A stretch of 51,186 nt of DNA from Rheinheimera sp. (lineage in GTDB: Bacteria > Pseudomonadota > Gammaproteobacteria > Enterobacterales > Alteromonadaceae), in assembly GCF_030824435.1 (NCBI RefSeq), contig NZ_JAVBXS010000042.1, forward strand, positions 1 through 51,186, read 5' to 3'. The notes below the pieces were generated by a model. The model did no database searches. It saw nothing but the letters and a program-made list of their open reading frames with translations, and was not told the origin of the DNA. Both the position numbers and the translations under genes were made by a program. Positions 9,304-17,922 of the stretch are shown one piece after another. How positions within the stretch are numbered: the stretch's first letter is position 1; the number at the start of each line of letters is the position of its first letter.

Positions 9304-10287
9304 TTATAGCTCGTTACCGGACTTTTTGTTTTGCGTATAAGCCAGCAGATTATCCGCTGTAATACGGCTGATTTGGGCCAGTGCTTCTTCGGTAAAAAAC
9401 GCCTGATGGCCGGTGATCAGCACATTGGGGAAAGTTAACAAACGTTGAAAAATTTCATCAGCTATGACTTTATCGGACAAATCTTTAAAAAACAAATCAG
9501 CTTCCTGCTCATAGACATCCAGCCCAAGATATCCAATTTTGGCCGTTTTTAATGCAGCTATTACAGCTTTGGTATCTATTAAAGCGCCGCGGCTGGTGTT
9601 AATCAGCATCACACCGTCTTTCATCTGCTGCAGGGCTGTATCGTTGATCATATGGTGGCTTTGTGGTGTCAGCGGACAATGCAGGCTGATAATATCACTT
9701 TGCCGGTACAGTTCAGCCAGGCTGACATAACGGGCACCAAGCGCTGAAACTTCATCATTTTTTACCGGGTCGACACACAATAATGTGCAGCCGAAACCAT
9801 GCAGGATACGGGCTGTAGCCACGCCAATCCGACCGGTGCCAATTAAACCTACTGTTTTGCCATAGAGGTTAAAGCCCAGCAGACCATTTAAATCAAAATT
9901 GTTGTCGCGGGTTCTGTTATAAGCTTTGTGAAATTTACGGCTTAAACACAGCATCATGCCGGTTGTATGTTCGGCAACAGCCTGAGGTGAATATGCCGGT
10001 ACCCGCATCACCCGCACCCCGAGCTTTTTGGCCGCCTGAAGGTCAACATTATTAAAACCGGCACAGCGCAGCGCTACAGCAAAGATGCCAAGGCCAGCAA
10101 GTTGTGTTAATACAGCTTCACTCAGATCATCATTCACAAAAACACAGACAGCGTCACTACCTTTTGCTGCAATGGCAGTTAAAGCATCAAGTTTTTGTGG
10201 TAAAAACTGCCAATTGATATCTATCGGACTATGCTGGCGAAGTGCCTTTTCATCATAAGCCTGACTGCTGAATACTGTAACTTTCAT
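9304..10287 (-). CDS. ldhA: D-lactate dehydrogenase (2-hydroxyacid dehydrogenase family)
   Basis: 327 residues from the ATG at 10287, which follows GGAG; a 15-residue upstream extension lacks a ribosome site. The Rossmann motif is GLIGTGRIGVATA (about 148-160). The catalytic residues of the family are visible: Arg in NTSRGALID, Glu in DVYEQEAD and His in GHQAFFT. The DVYEQEADLFFKD segment is characteristic of fermentative D-LDH (LdhA) rather than of phosphoglycerate or erythronate dehydrogenases. It reduces pyruvate to D-lactate with NADH in the cytoplasm. The gene lies 64 bp downstream of the peroxidase gene on the same strand, so they may be cotranscribed. Confidence 0.88.
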   Translation of the reverse strand: MKVTVFSSQAYDEKALRQHSPIDINWQFLPQKLDALTAIAAKGSDAVCVFVNDDLSEAVLTQLAGLGIFAVALRCAGFNNVDLQAAKKLGVRVMRVPAYSPQAVAEHTTGMMLCLSRKFHKAYNRTRDNNFDLNGLLGFNLYGKTVGLIGTGRIGVATARILHGFGCTLLCVDPVKNDEVSALGARYVSLAELYRQSDIISLHCPLTPQSHHMINDTALQQMKDGVMLINTSRGALIDTKAVIAALKTAKIGYLGLDVYEQEADLFFKDLSDKVIADEIFQRLLTFPNVLITGHQAFFTEEALAQISRITADNLLAYTQNKKSGNEL

Positions 10288-10351
10288 CCTGAACTCCATC
10301 TGCTGTTTATGCCAGCTTATCAGGTTAAACAATCAGGCTTAAGGCTTGATG

Positions 10352-10846
10352 TTATTTTGGCAATAACGCCAGCTCTTCGCGGATTGCCTCAATAAACTGG
10401 CTTGGTTTGGTTCTGGGGGCATAACGTTTCACCACCACACCATCTTTATTGACCAGGAACTTGGTAAAATTCCATTTAATAGCGCGGGTTTTTAACAGTC
10501 CTCTGGCTTGATCTTTCAGGTATTCAAATAAAGGTTCTGCTTCAGGGCCATTCACATTAATTTTGGCCAAAACCGGAAAAGTAACACCGTAATTGAGCTG
10601 ACAAAATTGCTGGATAGCCTGATCGGCAGCGGGCTCCTGACCACCAAACTGATTACAGGGAAAAGCAATAATCACCAGCCCCTGATCTTTATATTGCTGA
10701 TGTAGTGCTTCAAGTTCCTGATACTGCGGCGTGAAACCACACTGGCTTGCTGTATTCACTATCAGCAGCACTTTGTCGCGAAACTGGCTGAGATCCATAA
10801 TTTCGCCTGTGGCTGTCTTCACTTTAAAATGATGCACATTGGCCAT
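10352..10846 (-). CDS. Glutathione peroxidase family protein
   Basis: 164 residues from the ATG at 10846, preceded by AGGAG; the frame extends 13 codons upstream without a better site. The thioredoxin-like fold carries the family tetrad: Cys36 in NTASQCGFTPQ, Gln66 in FPCNQFGGQEP, and Trp-Asn in KWNFTKFLV. The catalytic residue is Cys, not selenocysteine. Bacterial members (BtuE type) reduce hydrogen and lipid peroxides, often using thioredoxin rather than glutathione. It is divergent from the 10933 dehydrogenase gene and upstream of ldhA. Confidence 0.93.
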   Translation of the reverse strand: MANVHHFKVKTATGEIMDLSQFRDKVLLIVNTASQCGFTPQYQELEALHQQYKDQGLVIIAFPCNQFGGQEPAADQAIQQFCQLNYGVTFPVLAKINVNGPEAEPLFEYLKDQARGLLKTRAIKWNFTKFLVNKDGVVVKRYAPRTKPSQFIEAIREELALLPK

Positions 10847-10932
10847 GTGTTCTCCTATCAAGGGCATTTTTGCTATTTGTATCATAAGTTTGTAAGCTAA
10901 AGTTCAGTGTTTCACAGAATTAAGACAGTTAT

Positions 10933-11811
10933 ATGGCAACAGTAGCAAAAGAGTTCAGATTGGCTTTTATCGGCCTGGGTGTGATGGGGTTTCCGATGGC
11001 AGGCCACCTGCAGCAAAAAGGCTATCAGGTGACTGTATACAACAGGACCGCGGAAAAAGCCAAAGCCTGGGTGGCACAGTATGGTGGTGCGGCGGCAGCC
11101 ACGCCGGCACTCGCAGCACAAGACGCTGATGTGGTGATGCTTTGTGTTGGCAACGATCAGGATGTTCGTTCCGTTGTGTATGGCGAACATGGTGTACTGG
11201 CGACAATGAAAGCGGGCGCTTTGCTGGTAGACCATACCACTGCTTCGGCTGATCTAGCGCGTGAGCTCTGTGCAGCTTGTGCCGATAAACAGATAGGTTT
11301 TCTGGATGCACCGGTTTCCGGTGGTCAGGCCGGCGCACAAAATGGTGCTTTAACCATAATGACTGGAGGCAACGAAGCCGATTTCGCCAAAGCGGAACCG
11401 GTGTTACAAAGTTACGCCCGCAGTTGTAAATTGTTGGGTAGTGCAGGTGCAGGTCAACTGGCAAAAATGGTGAATCAGATTTGTATCGCTGGTGTGGTAC
11501 AGGGACTCTCAGAAGCCCTGCATTTTGCAACTCAGGCCGGACTGGACGCTAAAGCTGTGCTGGATGTGATTTCGAAAGGTGCAGCTCAGTCCTGGCAAAT
11601 GGAAAACCGCGGTTACACCATGGTGGATGGTAAATTTGATTTTGGGTTTGCTGTCGATTGGATGCGAAAAGACCTTGGTATCACCCTCGACGAGGCACGT
11701 CGTAATGGCGCTCAATTACCACTGACAGCCCTTGTTGATCAGTTTTATGCTGAAGTTCAGGCTCAGGGTGGGGGCCGTCTTGATACCTCCAGCTTAATTA
11801 CCCGTTTTTAA
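10933..11811 (+). CDS. NAD-binding beta-hydroxyacid dehydrogenase (3-hydroxyisobutyrate / tartronate semialdehyde reductase family)
   Basis: 292 residues. The N-terminal Rossmann domain starts FRLAFIGLGVMGFPMAGHLQ. The substrate-binding motif is DAPVSGGQAGAQNG (about 121-134). The catalytic Lys is in GQLAKMVNQ (about 178), and the C-terminal helical domain has GFAVDWMRKDLGI. Members reduce tartronate semialdehyde, glyoxylate or succinic semialdehyde, or oxidise 3-hydroxyisobutyrate. The window has a second family member (28582) inside the valine block that fits MmsB better, so this one probably acts on another substrate. It has no operon partner. Confidence 0.85.
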   Translation: MATVAKEFRLAFIGLGVMGFPMAGHLQQKGYQVTVYNRTAEKAKAWVAQYGGAAAATPALAAQDADVVMLCVGNDQDVRSVVYGEHGVLATMKAGALLVDHTTASADLARELCAACADKQIGFLDAPVSGGQAGAQNGALTIMTGGNEADFAKAEPVLQSYARSCKLLGSAGAGQLAKMVNQICIAGVVQGLSEALHFATQAGLDAKAVLDVISKGAAQSWQMENRGYTMVDGKFDFGFAVDWMRKDLGITLDEARRNGAQLPLTALVDQFYAEVQAQGGGRLDTSSLITRF

Positions 11812-11826
11812 TAAAACCGTAAACTG

Positions 11827-11850
11827 GCCACAGCAGCTGTGGCTTTTTTT
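11827..11850 (+). terminator. Rho-independent terminator after the beta-hydroxyacid dehydrogenase gene
   Basis: GCCACAG (11827-11833), loop CAG, CTGTGGC (11837-11843), then seven Ts; 15 bp past the stop. Confidence 0.92.
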
Positions 11851-12023
11851 ATTTTTTGTATTTACCGCCCCGATCTTTTGTTCCTTTCAATAGTACTAAA
11901 TAAGCAAAAATGTATATTTAATGCGCAGTTAATGGTTTGTGTGAAATTAATTAGCGTTTTCACGAGCGCTTGTAATTTGCTGTGATACAATTTTGTAACT
12001 TTGTGTGTTTATGTTGTGAAATT

Positions 12024-12521
12024 ATGAATTTTATTGATATAGGCTGGCAGCTGTATCTGATTTTATTCAGCATGACGGTGGTGTTGCCTGCCGCCATCGG
12101 CCTTATTTTATACCGTCTTAATCAAAGCTGGCTGAAACCGCTGTTGTGGTCGGTGCTCAGTTGTACTGCGGTATTTTTATGGACTGCCTGGTGGCTGAAT
12201 GACAACTCTATTCACATTCGCGATAACAGTATGTTGTTACAGGCTGGGTTTTATCGCGCTACTGTGACAGATTTGTCTTTGCCACAAAGTGCCATTGATG
12301 TGATGCCACAGGAAGAGTTGGGGCTTTATACCCCCGATGTTGCAGTCAATGGTATTAATTTGCCGGAATATCAGGTTGGCTGGTATTTGTTAGCCAACCG
12401 TAAACTGGCTTTTGTGATGTTAATTGGTGATCCTTCGGAAATTACCGTAGTCAGTACCCCAAGCATGACGGCAGTAGTCGGAGGCAATATTCATCAGCGC
12501 GCGCTGGTGGCCGCGCAATAA
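12024..12521 (+). CDS. Small membrane protein with a possible PH-like domain
   Basis: 165 residues from the ATG at 12024; a 14-residue in-frame extension upstream is possible. Two hydrophobic helices (LYLILFSMTVVLPAAIGLIL and LLWSVLSCTAVFLWTAWWL) are followed by a soluble domain of about 95 residues. Its features (LLQAGFYRATVTDLSL, then VNGINLPEYQVGWYLLANRKLAFVMLIG) resemble bacterial PH-like domains of membrane proteins. That assignment rests on pattern only and I cannot name the function. It is a single-gene unit flanked by terminators, in a notably AT-rich upstream context. Confidence 0.65.
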   Translation: MNFIDIGWQLYLILFSMTVVLPAAIGLILYRLNQSWLKPLLWSVLSCTAVFLWTAWWLNDNSIHIRDNSMLLQAGFYRATVTDLSLPQSAIDVMPQEELGLYTPDVAVNGINLPEYQVGWYLLANRKLAFVMLIGDPSEITVVSTPSMTAVVGGNIHQRALVAAQ

Positions 12522-12593
12522 CGGTATTGGCAACAAGCTGTTTGATAGCAGCCAAAGTTTATGTTTTTACCGCAATACCAACCCCGGAATAAG

Positions 12594-12625
12594 CAAAGCC
12601 CGCAATGCGGGCTTTGTTATTTTGT
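12594..12625 (+). terminator. Bidirectional-type terminator between the membrane protein gene and scoB
   Basis: CAAAGCCCGC (12594-12603), loop AAT, GCGGGCTTTG (12607-12616), then TTATTTTG. It lies between convergent genes and may also end the liu operon transcript. Confidence 0.88.
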
Positions 12626-12708
12626 AAGTTGTGCTCTTGTGCAATACATATGAGTATCTTTGTTAAAGCAGCAATGTAAGTGAATTGCCGCTTTAGTTGT
12701 GCACGAAG

Positions 12709-13368
12709 TTAAGCAAACACCATTTCAGGTATTTCGCCATTAATCACTAATTTACCAGCGGTTTTTTGCTGAATTTCTTCCACACTGATGCCCGGCGCTC
12801 TTTCCAGTAAATGGAATGCGCCGTCTTTGACTTCCAGCACAGCTAAGTCGGTGACGATTTTTTTCACACAACCGACACCAGTCAGAGGCAGGGTACAGGC
12901 GTCCAGTAACTTGGAGGCGCCGTATTTATCGGCGTGGGTCATAGTGACCACAATATTCTGCGCGCCAGCCACTAAATCCATAGCGCCGCCCATACCTTTC
13001 ACCAGTTTGCCCGGGATCATCCAGCTGGCGATATTGCCGTTTTGATCCACTTCAAAAGCGCCTAATACCGTTAAATCGACATGACCACCGCGGATCATGG
13101 CAAAACTTTCAGCTGAAGAAAAAATCGCAGCGCCTTTAATAGCTGTGACTGTTTCTTTACCGGCGTTAATCATATCGGCGTCAATTTGTGCTTCAGTCGG
13201 ATAGGGGCCCATACCGAGTAAACCGTTTTCTGATTGCAACATCACTTCAATGCCTGCAGGTACATAGTTGGCCACCAAAGTAGGAATGCCAATACCTAAA
13301 TTTACGTAATAACCGTCTTTAAGCTCTTGCGCCACACGCATTGCTACCTGTTCACGGGATAATGCCAT
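12709..13368 (-). CDS. scoB: Succinyl-CoA:3-ketoacid CoA transferase, subunit B
   Basis: 219 residues. The family signature SENGLLGMGPYP (about 46-57) contains the catalytic Glu that forms the CoA thioester. GGHVDLTVLGAFEVD and KLVKGMGGAMDLV are also typical. With subunit A it moves CoA from succinyl-CoA to acetoacetate, giving acetoacetyl-CoA. In this operon it handles the acetoacetate released by HMG-CoA lyase. It lies 11 bp downstream of scoA and is the last gene of the liu operon. An acetate-dependent AtoA-type activity cannot be excluded. Confidence 0.92.
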   Translation of the reverse strand: MALSREQVAMRVAQELKDGYYVNLGIGIPTLVANYVPAGIEVMLQSENGLLGMGPYPTEAQIDADMINAGKETVTAIKGAAIFSSAESFAMIRGGHVDLTVLGAFEVDQNGNIASWMIPGKLVKGMGGAMDLVAGAQNIVVTMTHADKYGASKLLDACTLPLTGVGCVKKIVTDLAVLEVKDGAFHLLERAPGISVEEIQQKTAGKLVINGEIPEMVFA

Positions 13369-13379
13369 TTTTCTGCTCC

Positions 13380-14081
13380 TTAACCTTGGCGAACCATACG
13401 ACGTTCAATGCGTTTTTCGAATTTGGCCTGAATTACCCTTTGCACATAAATGCCAGGGGTGTGAATTTGCGAAGGCTCAAGTTCACCAGGTTCAACAATT
13501 TCTTCCACTTCAGCCACGGTAATTTTGCCGGCAGTGGCCACCATAGGGTTAAAGTTCATCGCCGTGTGGCGGAATACCAGGTTGCCGTAACGGTCGGCTT
13601 TCCAGGCGCGCACTATGGCAAAATCGCCGGTAATGGAGGGCTCTAGCACATAGTTGCGGCCGTTAATTTCGCGGGTTTCTTTGCCTTCTGCCACTGGTGT
13701 GCCGTAGCCTGTAGCGGTAAAAAAGGCCGGAATACCAGCACCACCGGCGCGGATTTTTTCCGCCAGTGTGCCTTGTGGCGTCAGTTCTACTTCTAACTCG
13801 CCACTTAATAGTTGTTTTTCAAACAAAGCGTTTTCACCGACATACGAAGCCACCATTTTTTTGATTTGGCGATCTTCCAGTAATACACCCAAACCAAAAC
13901 CGTCGACACCACAGTTGTTAGACACCACAGTTAAATCGCGGGTACCCATTTTTTTAATTTGCGCTATTAAACCTTCCGGAATACCACACAGGCCAAAACC
14001 ACCGGCTATCACTGTCATGCCGTTTTCCAGGCCTGCCATTGCTTCGTCGTAGCTATGTACAACTTTGTTAAACCCTGCCAT
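13380..14081 (-). CDS. scoA: Succinyl-CoA:3-ketoacid CoA transferase, subunit A
   Basis: 233 residues starting [21 protein letters not shown]. Typical motifs of the CoA transferase family I alpha subunit are [13 protein letters not shown] (about 27-39), [12 protein letters not shown], and [18 protein letters not shown]. It forms the transferase with the next gene, scoB. The gene begins 56 bp after liuE on the same strand. Together they connect leucine breakdown (acetoacetate) to acetoacetyl-CoA, which the divergent thiolase could then split. Confidence 0.93.
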   Translation of the reverse strand: MAGFNKVVHSYDEAMAGLENGMTVIAGGFGLCGIPEGLIAQIKKMGTRDLTVVSNNCGVDGFGLGVLLEDRQIKKMVASYVGENALFEKQLLSGELEVELTPQGTLAEKIRAGGAGIPAFFTATGYGTPVAEGKETREINGRNYVLEPSITGDFAIVRAWKADRYGNLVFRHTAMNFNPMVATAGKITVAEVEEIVEPGELEPSQIHTPGIYVQRVIQAKFEKRIERRMVRQG

Positions 14082-14137
14082 TTGAAGTCCTCTTCATTTT
14101 TATATGCTGTAGTGCCGCTGTGTTGCGAAAAAGCGGC

Positions 14138-15076
14138 TTAATTCTGCTGACATTTGGCTTTAAGCGCCAATCCTACTTTAGAACTAGGTGTTTTCCCCAA
14201 GGCTTCTGCAATAGCCCAGCCCGCACGGGCGAGCGTATTTAAATCAACACCATGGTCTATGCCAAGGCCGCTTAGTAAATACACCACATCTTCAGTGGCA
14301 ACATTGCCTGACGCGCCGGCGGCATAAGGGCAACCGCCCAGGCCAGCGACTGCACTGTCAATTACAGCCACACCACGGCTTAGCGCGGCGTAAATATTTG
14401 TTAACGCCTGGCCATAAGTGTCGTGAAAATGCACGGCAATTTTGTCCACTGGCACCACTTCGAGCACAGCATCCAGCATCAACAGCACTTTGGCCGGGGT
14501 GCCAACACCTATAGTGTCGCCCAAAGATATTTCATAACAGCCCATATCGAGCAAAGCTTTAGCCACCCGGGCAACTTCACTTGGTGCTACATCGCCCTGA
14601 TAAGGACAACCGACCACACAAGACACATAACCACGCACGCGCAAACCATCGGCTTTGGCCGCTGTAACGACAGGCTCAAAACGCGCCATGCTTTCGCTGA
14701 TAGAGCAGTTGATGTTTTTCTGGCTAAAAGCTTCAGAAGCAGCGCCAAAAATCGCCACTTCATCAGCACCGGCAGCTTTAGCCGCCTGATAACCCTGTAA
14801 GTTTGGCGTGAGCGCAGTGTAGGTGACGCCGTTTTTACGGTTAATTCCGGCAAATACCGCGGCCGAGTCGGCCATTTGTGGCACCCACTTGGGGCTGACA
14901 AATGAGCCGGTTTCAATGGTGGTTAAACCGGCATCGGCTAACGCATTGACCAGTGCAATTTTCGCATCAAGTGGCACTGCTACTTCATTTTGCAGACCAT
15001 CACGCGGGCCTACTTCAACAATGCGCACCTGCTTTGGTAAATTTAATGCCAGGCTCTCGTTCGTGAATTGACTCAT
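14138..15076 (-). CDS. liuE: Hydroxymethylglutaryl-CoA lyase
   Basis: 312 residues from the ATG at 15076, which has GGAGG upstream; an upstream in-frame extension of 15 codons overlaps liuD and is not used. The DRE-TIM family start VRIVEVGPRDGLQNE carries catalytic Arg-Asp. HFHDTYGQ holds the metal-binding histidines, and GGCPYAAGASGNVATED the active-site Cys region. It cleaves 3-hydroxy-3-methylglutaryl-CoA into acetyl-CoA and acetoacetate, the last committed leucine step. One base separates the liuD stop from this start. Confidence 0.95.
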   Translation of the reverse strand: MSQFTNESLALNLPKQVRIVEVGPRDGLQNEVAVPLDAKIALVNALADAGLTTIETGSFVSPKWVPQMADSAAVFAGINRKNGVTYTALTPNLQGYQAAKAAGADEVAIFGAASEAFSQKNINCSISESMARFEPVVTAAKADGLRVRGYVSCVVGCPYQGDVAPSEVARVAKALLDMGCYEISLGDTIGVGTPAKVLLMLDAVLEVVPVDKIAVHFHDTYGQALTNIYAALSRGVAVIDSAVAGLGGCPYAAGASGNVATEDVVYLLSGLGIDHGVDLNTLARAGWAIAEALGKTPSSKVGLALKAKCQQN

Positions 15077-15077
15077 A

Positions 15078-17054
15078 TTAAGCCTCCGTTTTGGCGGCAA
15101 AATCCACCAGCTCGGCGCCATCTTTGACTAAATCGCCAGCAGCATAAAACAGCGCATTCACCACACCAGCAGCCGGCGCTTTAATGGCATATTCCATTTT
15201 CATCGCTTCCATCACCAGCAAGGTTTGGCCTGCTTCTACCTCTTGACCGGCTGCAACTAAAACCGCCACGACAGTGCCGTTCATCGGCGCTTTTAAGCTG
15301 CCAGCGCTTTCATCGTTTGTCGCCACTTCAACAACGGTTTTGTAATCAAAATCAAAACGTTGTTGTTTGATAAATACCGAAACCGTTTCCAGGAACTGGC
15401 TGACGCGTACTTTGCACTGATGGCCACTGATATTGGCGGTTAGCTCGTCGTGGTTTAACTGTGCGTTGATGGTTAAGCTTAAGTCAGCAACTGCAACCAC
15501 AAAGGCGTCGGCCTGTTGGGTGATGCAAACTTGTTTGCTTTGTTCGCCTTGCGTTAAGTTAAAACTAACGCTGGCATTTTCATTCATCCGCCAACCAATG
15601 GCTGACTGCCATGGTGAGCTAGCGGTTGCTGATGGCTGTTGTTTTAGCAGCAAATATAACGCCGCTAGAATCAATGCCTGAGTCGGCTCATTTTGCTCTG
15701 GCGCAAACAGCTCCGCCTGGTGATGTTCAATAAAATGGGTGTCAAGTTCAGCACGGCCAAAAGCCGGGTGCTCTACCAGGCGGGTTAAAAAGTTTAAGTT
15801 GGTTTTTACCCCGGCAATACGGTAATCGTCCAGAGCTCTGCGCATACGAGCGATAGCCCGGTCGCGGCTTTCGTCCCAGACAATCAGTTTGGCAATCATC
15901 GGGTCGTAAAACGGCGATACTTCGTCGTTTTCCACCACACCAGTATCAATCCTCACATGACGGTTGGCGTCCGGCTGGCGTAAATAAGTCAGCTTGCCAG
16001 TGGCAGGCAGGAAGTTATTGTCCGGATCTTCAGCATAAACCCGCACTTCAATGGCATGACCATCCAGCGGAATTTCAGCTTGTGTCAGTGGCAGCGGCTG
16101 ATTACTTGCTACCAACAACTGCCATTTCACTAAATCCTGGCCTGTGATCATTTCAGTCACAGGGTGTTCAACCTGCAAACGGGTGTTCATTTCCATAAAA
16201 TAGAAAGAACCATCTTCGTCAAACAGGAATTCCACAGTACCGGCACCGGCATAACCTATGGCCTGCGCCGCTTTGACCGCCGCTTCGCCCATGGCTTTGC
16301 GCTGCGCCGCGCTGAAGTTTGGTGCCGGTGCTTCTTCAATCACTTTTTGATGGCGGCGCTGAATAGAACAATCACGTTCATGTAAATAAACGGCGTTACC
16401 AAAGTTGTCGGCAAACACCTGAATTTCCACATGACGGGGTTTGGTCAGATACCTTTCCATCAGGATTTTGTCGTTGCCAAAGCCGTTTAAGGCTTCGCGT
16501 TTGGCACTTTGCAGCTGCTCGAGAAACTCAGACTTTTGCCACACCACTTTCATGCCTTTGCCACCACCACCGTAGGCGGCTTTGAGCAGCAGCGGGTAAC
16601 CCACCTTGTCGGCTTCCAGCGCTAAAAAGGCTTCATCCTGGTTGTCACCATGGTAGCCAGGCACCAGCGGCACACCGGCTTTGCTCATAATTTCTTTGGC
16701 GGCACTTTTACTGCCCATAGCCGCAATAGCAGGCACTGGCGGGCCAATAAAAACGACACCGGCTTTGGCGCAGGCAGCGGCAAAATCTTCGTTTTCCGAT
16801 AAAAAGCCATATCCAGGATGCACAGCTTTAGCACCGGATTTTTGGGCTATTTCCAGAATTTTATCAGCACGTAAATAAGATTCTTTGCTGGGCGCCGGGC
16901 CTAATAAATAAGCTTCGTCAGCCATTTGCACATGGCGGGCATTGGCATCCGCTTCGGAATAAACTGCGACACAACGAATGCCCAGTTGATGGGCGGTTTT
17001 AATCACACGACAGGCAATTTCGCCGCGGTTGGCTATTAAAATTTTATCAAACAT
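15078..17054 (-). CDS. liuD: Methylcrotonyl-CoA carboxylase, biotin carboxylase/biotin carrier subunit
   Basis: 658 residues from the ATG at 17054 (MFDKILIANRGEIACRV), preceded by AAGGACAGG; 54 further in-frame codons upstream overlap liuC and are rejected. The order is a biotin carboxylase N-domain, an ATP-grasp domain (AAYGGGGKGMKVV; MEMNTRLQVEHPVTE), a BC C-terminal domain, a linker and a C-terminal biotinyl domain with VMEAMKMEY (biotinylated Lys about 619). With LiuB it carboxylates 3-methylcrotonyl-CoA to 3-methylglutaconyl-CoA. The neighbours favour methylcrotonyl over propionyl or acetyl-CoA as the substrate. Confidence 0.95.
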   Translation of the reverse strand: MFDKILIANRGEIACRVIKTAHQLGIRCVAVYSEADANARHVQMADEAYLLGPAPSKESYLRADKILEIAQKSGAKAVHPGYGFLSENEDFAAACAKAGVVFIGPPVPAIAAMGSKSAAKEIMSKAGVPLVPGYHGDNQDEAFLALEADKVGYPLLLKAAYGGGGKGMKVVWQKSEFLEQLQSAKREALNGFGNDKILMERYLTKPRHVEIQVFADNFGNAVYLHERDCSIQRRHQKVIEEAPAPNFSAAQRKAMGEAAVKAAQAIGYAGAGTVEFLFDEDGSFYFMEMNTRLQVEHPVTEMITGQDLVKWQLLVASNQPLPLTQAEIPLDGHAIEVRVYAEDPDNNFLPATGKLTYLRQPDANRHVRIDTGVVENDEVSPFYDPMIAKLIVWDESRDRAIARMRRALDDYRIAGVKTNLNFLTRLVEHPAFGRAELDTHFIEHHQAELFAPEQNEPTQALILAALYLLLKQQPSATASSPWQSAIGWRMNENASVSFNLTQGEQSKQVCITQQADAFVVAVADLSLTINAQLNHDELTANISGHQCKVRVSQFLETVSVFIKQQRFDFDYKTVVEVATNDESAGSLKAPMNGTVVAVLVAAGQEVEAGQTLLVMEAMKMEYAIKAPAAGVVNALFYAAGDLVKDGAELVDFAAKTEA

Positions 17055-17055
17055 A

Positions 17056-17913
17056 TTAAGCCTGTCCTTTTGAGTCTGTTGCTGCATTGTCGGCTGAATC
17101 ATTGCCTGAATCGTTGAGCTGCCAGGCCGGCGTGCGTTTTTGCAAAAAGGCTGATAAACCTTCCTGACCTTCGCCGGAGACCCGGATTGCGGCAATACGG
17201 CGGCTGGTTTCGTCAATTAAAGCCTGAGTTGTCGGCTGATTGGCCACAGTAAAAATTAAGTTTTTGGCCGCTTTTACCGCAGCAGGGCTATTAGCGAGCA
17301 AAGTTTGCACCATGGCATCAGAAACACCATGCAATTCGTCGTCGCTGACCATTTGATGCAACAAACCTAAATGCAAAGCTTCGGCGGCAAAAAAACGTTC
17401 GGCCGTTAAAAAATACCGGCGGCTGGCACGCTCGCCAATGGCCCGCACCACATAGGGACTGATCACAGCAGGCATTAAACCAATTTTGACTTCGCTTAAA
17501 CAAAAACTGGCTTTATCAGAAGCAATGGCAATATCACAACACGCCACTAAGCCAACTGCACCGCCAAAAGCCGCACCTTGCACTAAAGCAATGGTTGGGG
17601 CAGGGAAGTTGTCGAGCTTTTGCATCAGTTTGGCAAGTTCACCGGCGTCTAATAGATTTTCATCGTAATTTTTGTCGGCCATAGAGCGCATCCAGCCTAA
17701 ATCGGCGCCAGCGCTAAAGTTTTTGCCATTGGAGCGCAGCAATAACACCCGCAGCTGTGGGTTTGCCGCAAACAAATCCAGCGCCTGAATCAGCTCCTGA
17801 ATCATTTTATCGTTAAAGGCGTTATGCACTTCAGGGCGGTTCAGCACCAGTTGCGCTACACCACGCGGGTCGATGGAAGTGCTGATATAACTAAAATTCT
17901 GGTTTTGCATCAT
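17056..17913 (-). CDS. liuC: Methylglutaconyl-CoA hydratase (enoyl-CoA hydratase family)
   Basis: 285 residues. Crotonase-fold motifs are visible: LNRPEVHNAFNDKMIQEL, the oxyanion segment KNFSAGADLGWM, GAAFGGAVGLVACCDIAIA, and CLSEVKIGLMPAVISPYV. It hydrates 3-methylglutaconyl-CoA to HMG-CoA. Two adjacent ATGs (17913 and 17910) follow AAAGGGAAC; either could be the start. Nine bases separate it from liuB and one from liuD, so the three are translationally tight. The tail (DSGNDSADNAATDSKGQA) is a low-complexity extension not usual for the family. Confidence 0.93.
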   Translation of the reverse strand: MMQNQNFSYISTSIDPRGVAQLVLNRPEVHNAFNDKMIQELIQALDLFAANPQLRVLLLRSNGKNFSAGADLGWMRSMADKNYDENLLDAGELAKLMQKLDNFPAPTIALVQGAAFGGAVGLVACCDIAIASDKASFCLSEVKIGLMPAVISPYVVRAIGERASRRYFLTAERFFAAEALHLGLLHQMVSDDELHGVSDAMVQTLLANSPAAVKAAKNLIFTVANQPTTQALIDETSRRIAAIRVSGEGQEGLSAFLQKRTPAWQLNDSGNDSADNAATDSKGQA

Positions 17914-17922
17914 CAGTTCCCT

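Noticed and set aside
10967-11530. 187-codon open frame opposite the beta-hydroxyacid dehydrogenase gene
   Set aside because: Complementary shadow of a clear family gene; Pro/His/Arg-rich with no motifs.
15078-17216. Longer LiuD reading frame starting at 17216
   Set aside because: The extra 54 codons overlap liuC; the family N-terminus MFDKILIANRGEIA begins at 17054 with a ribosome site just before it.
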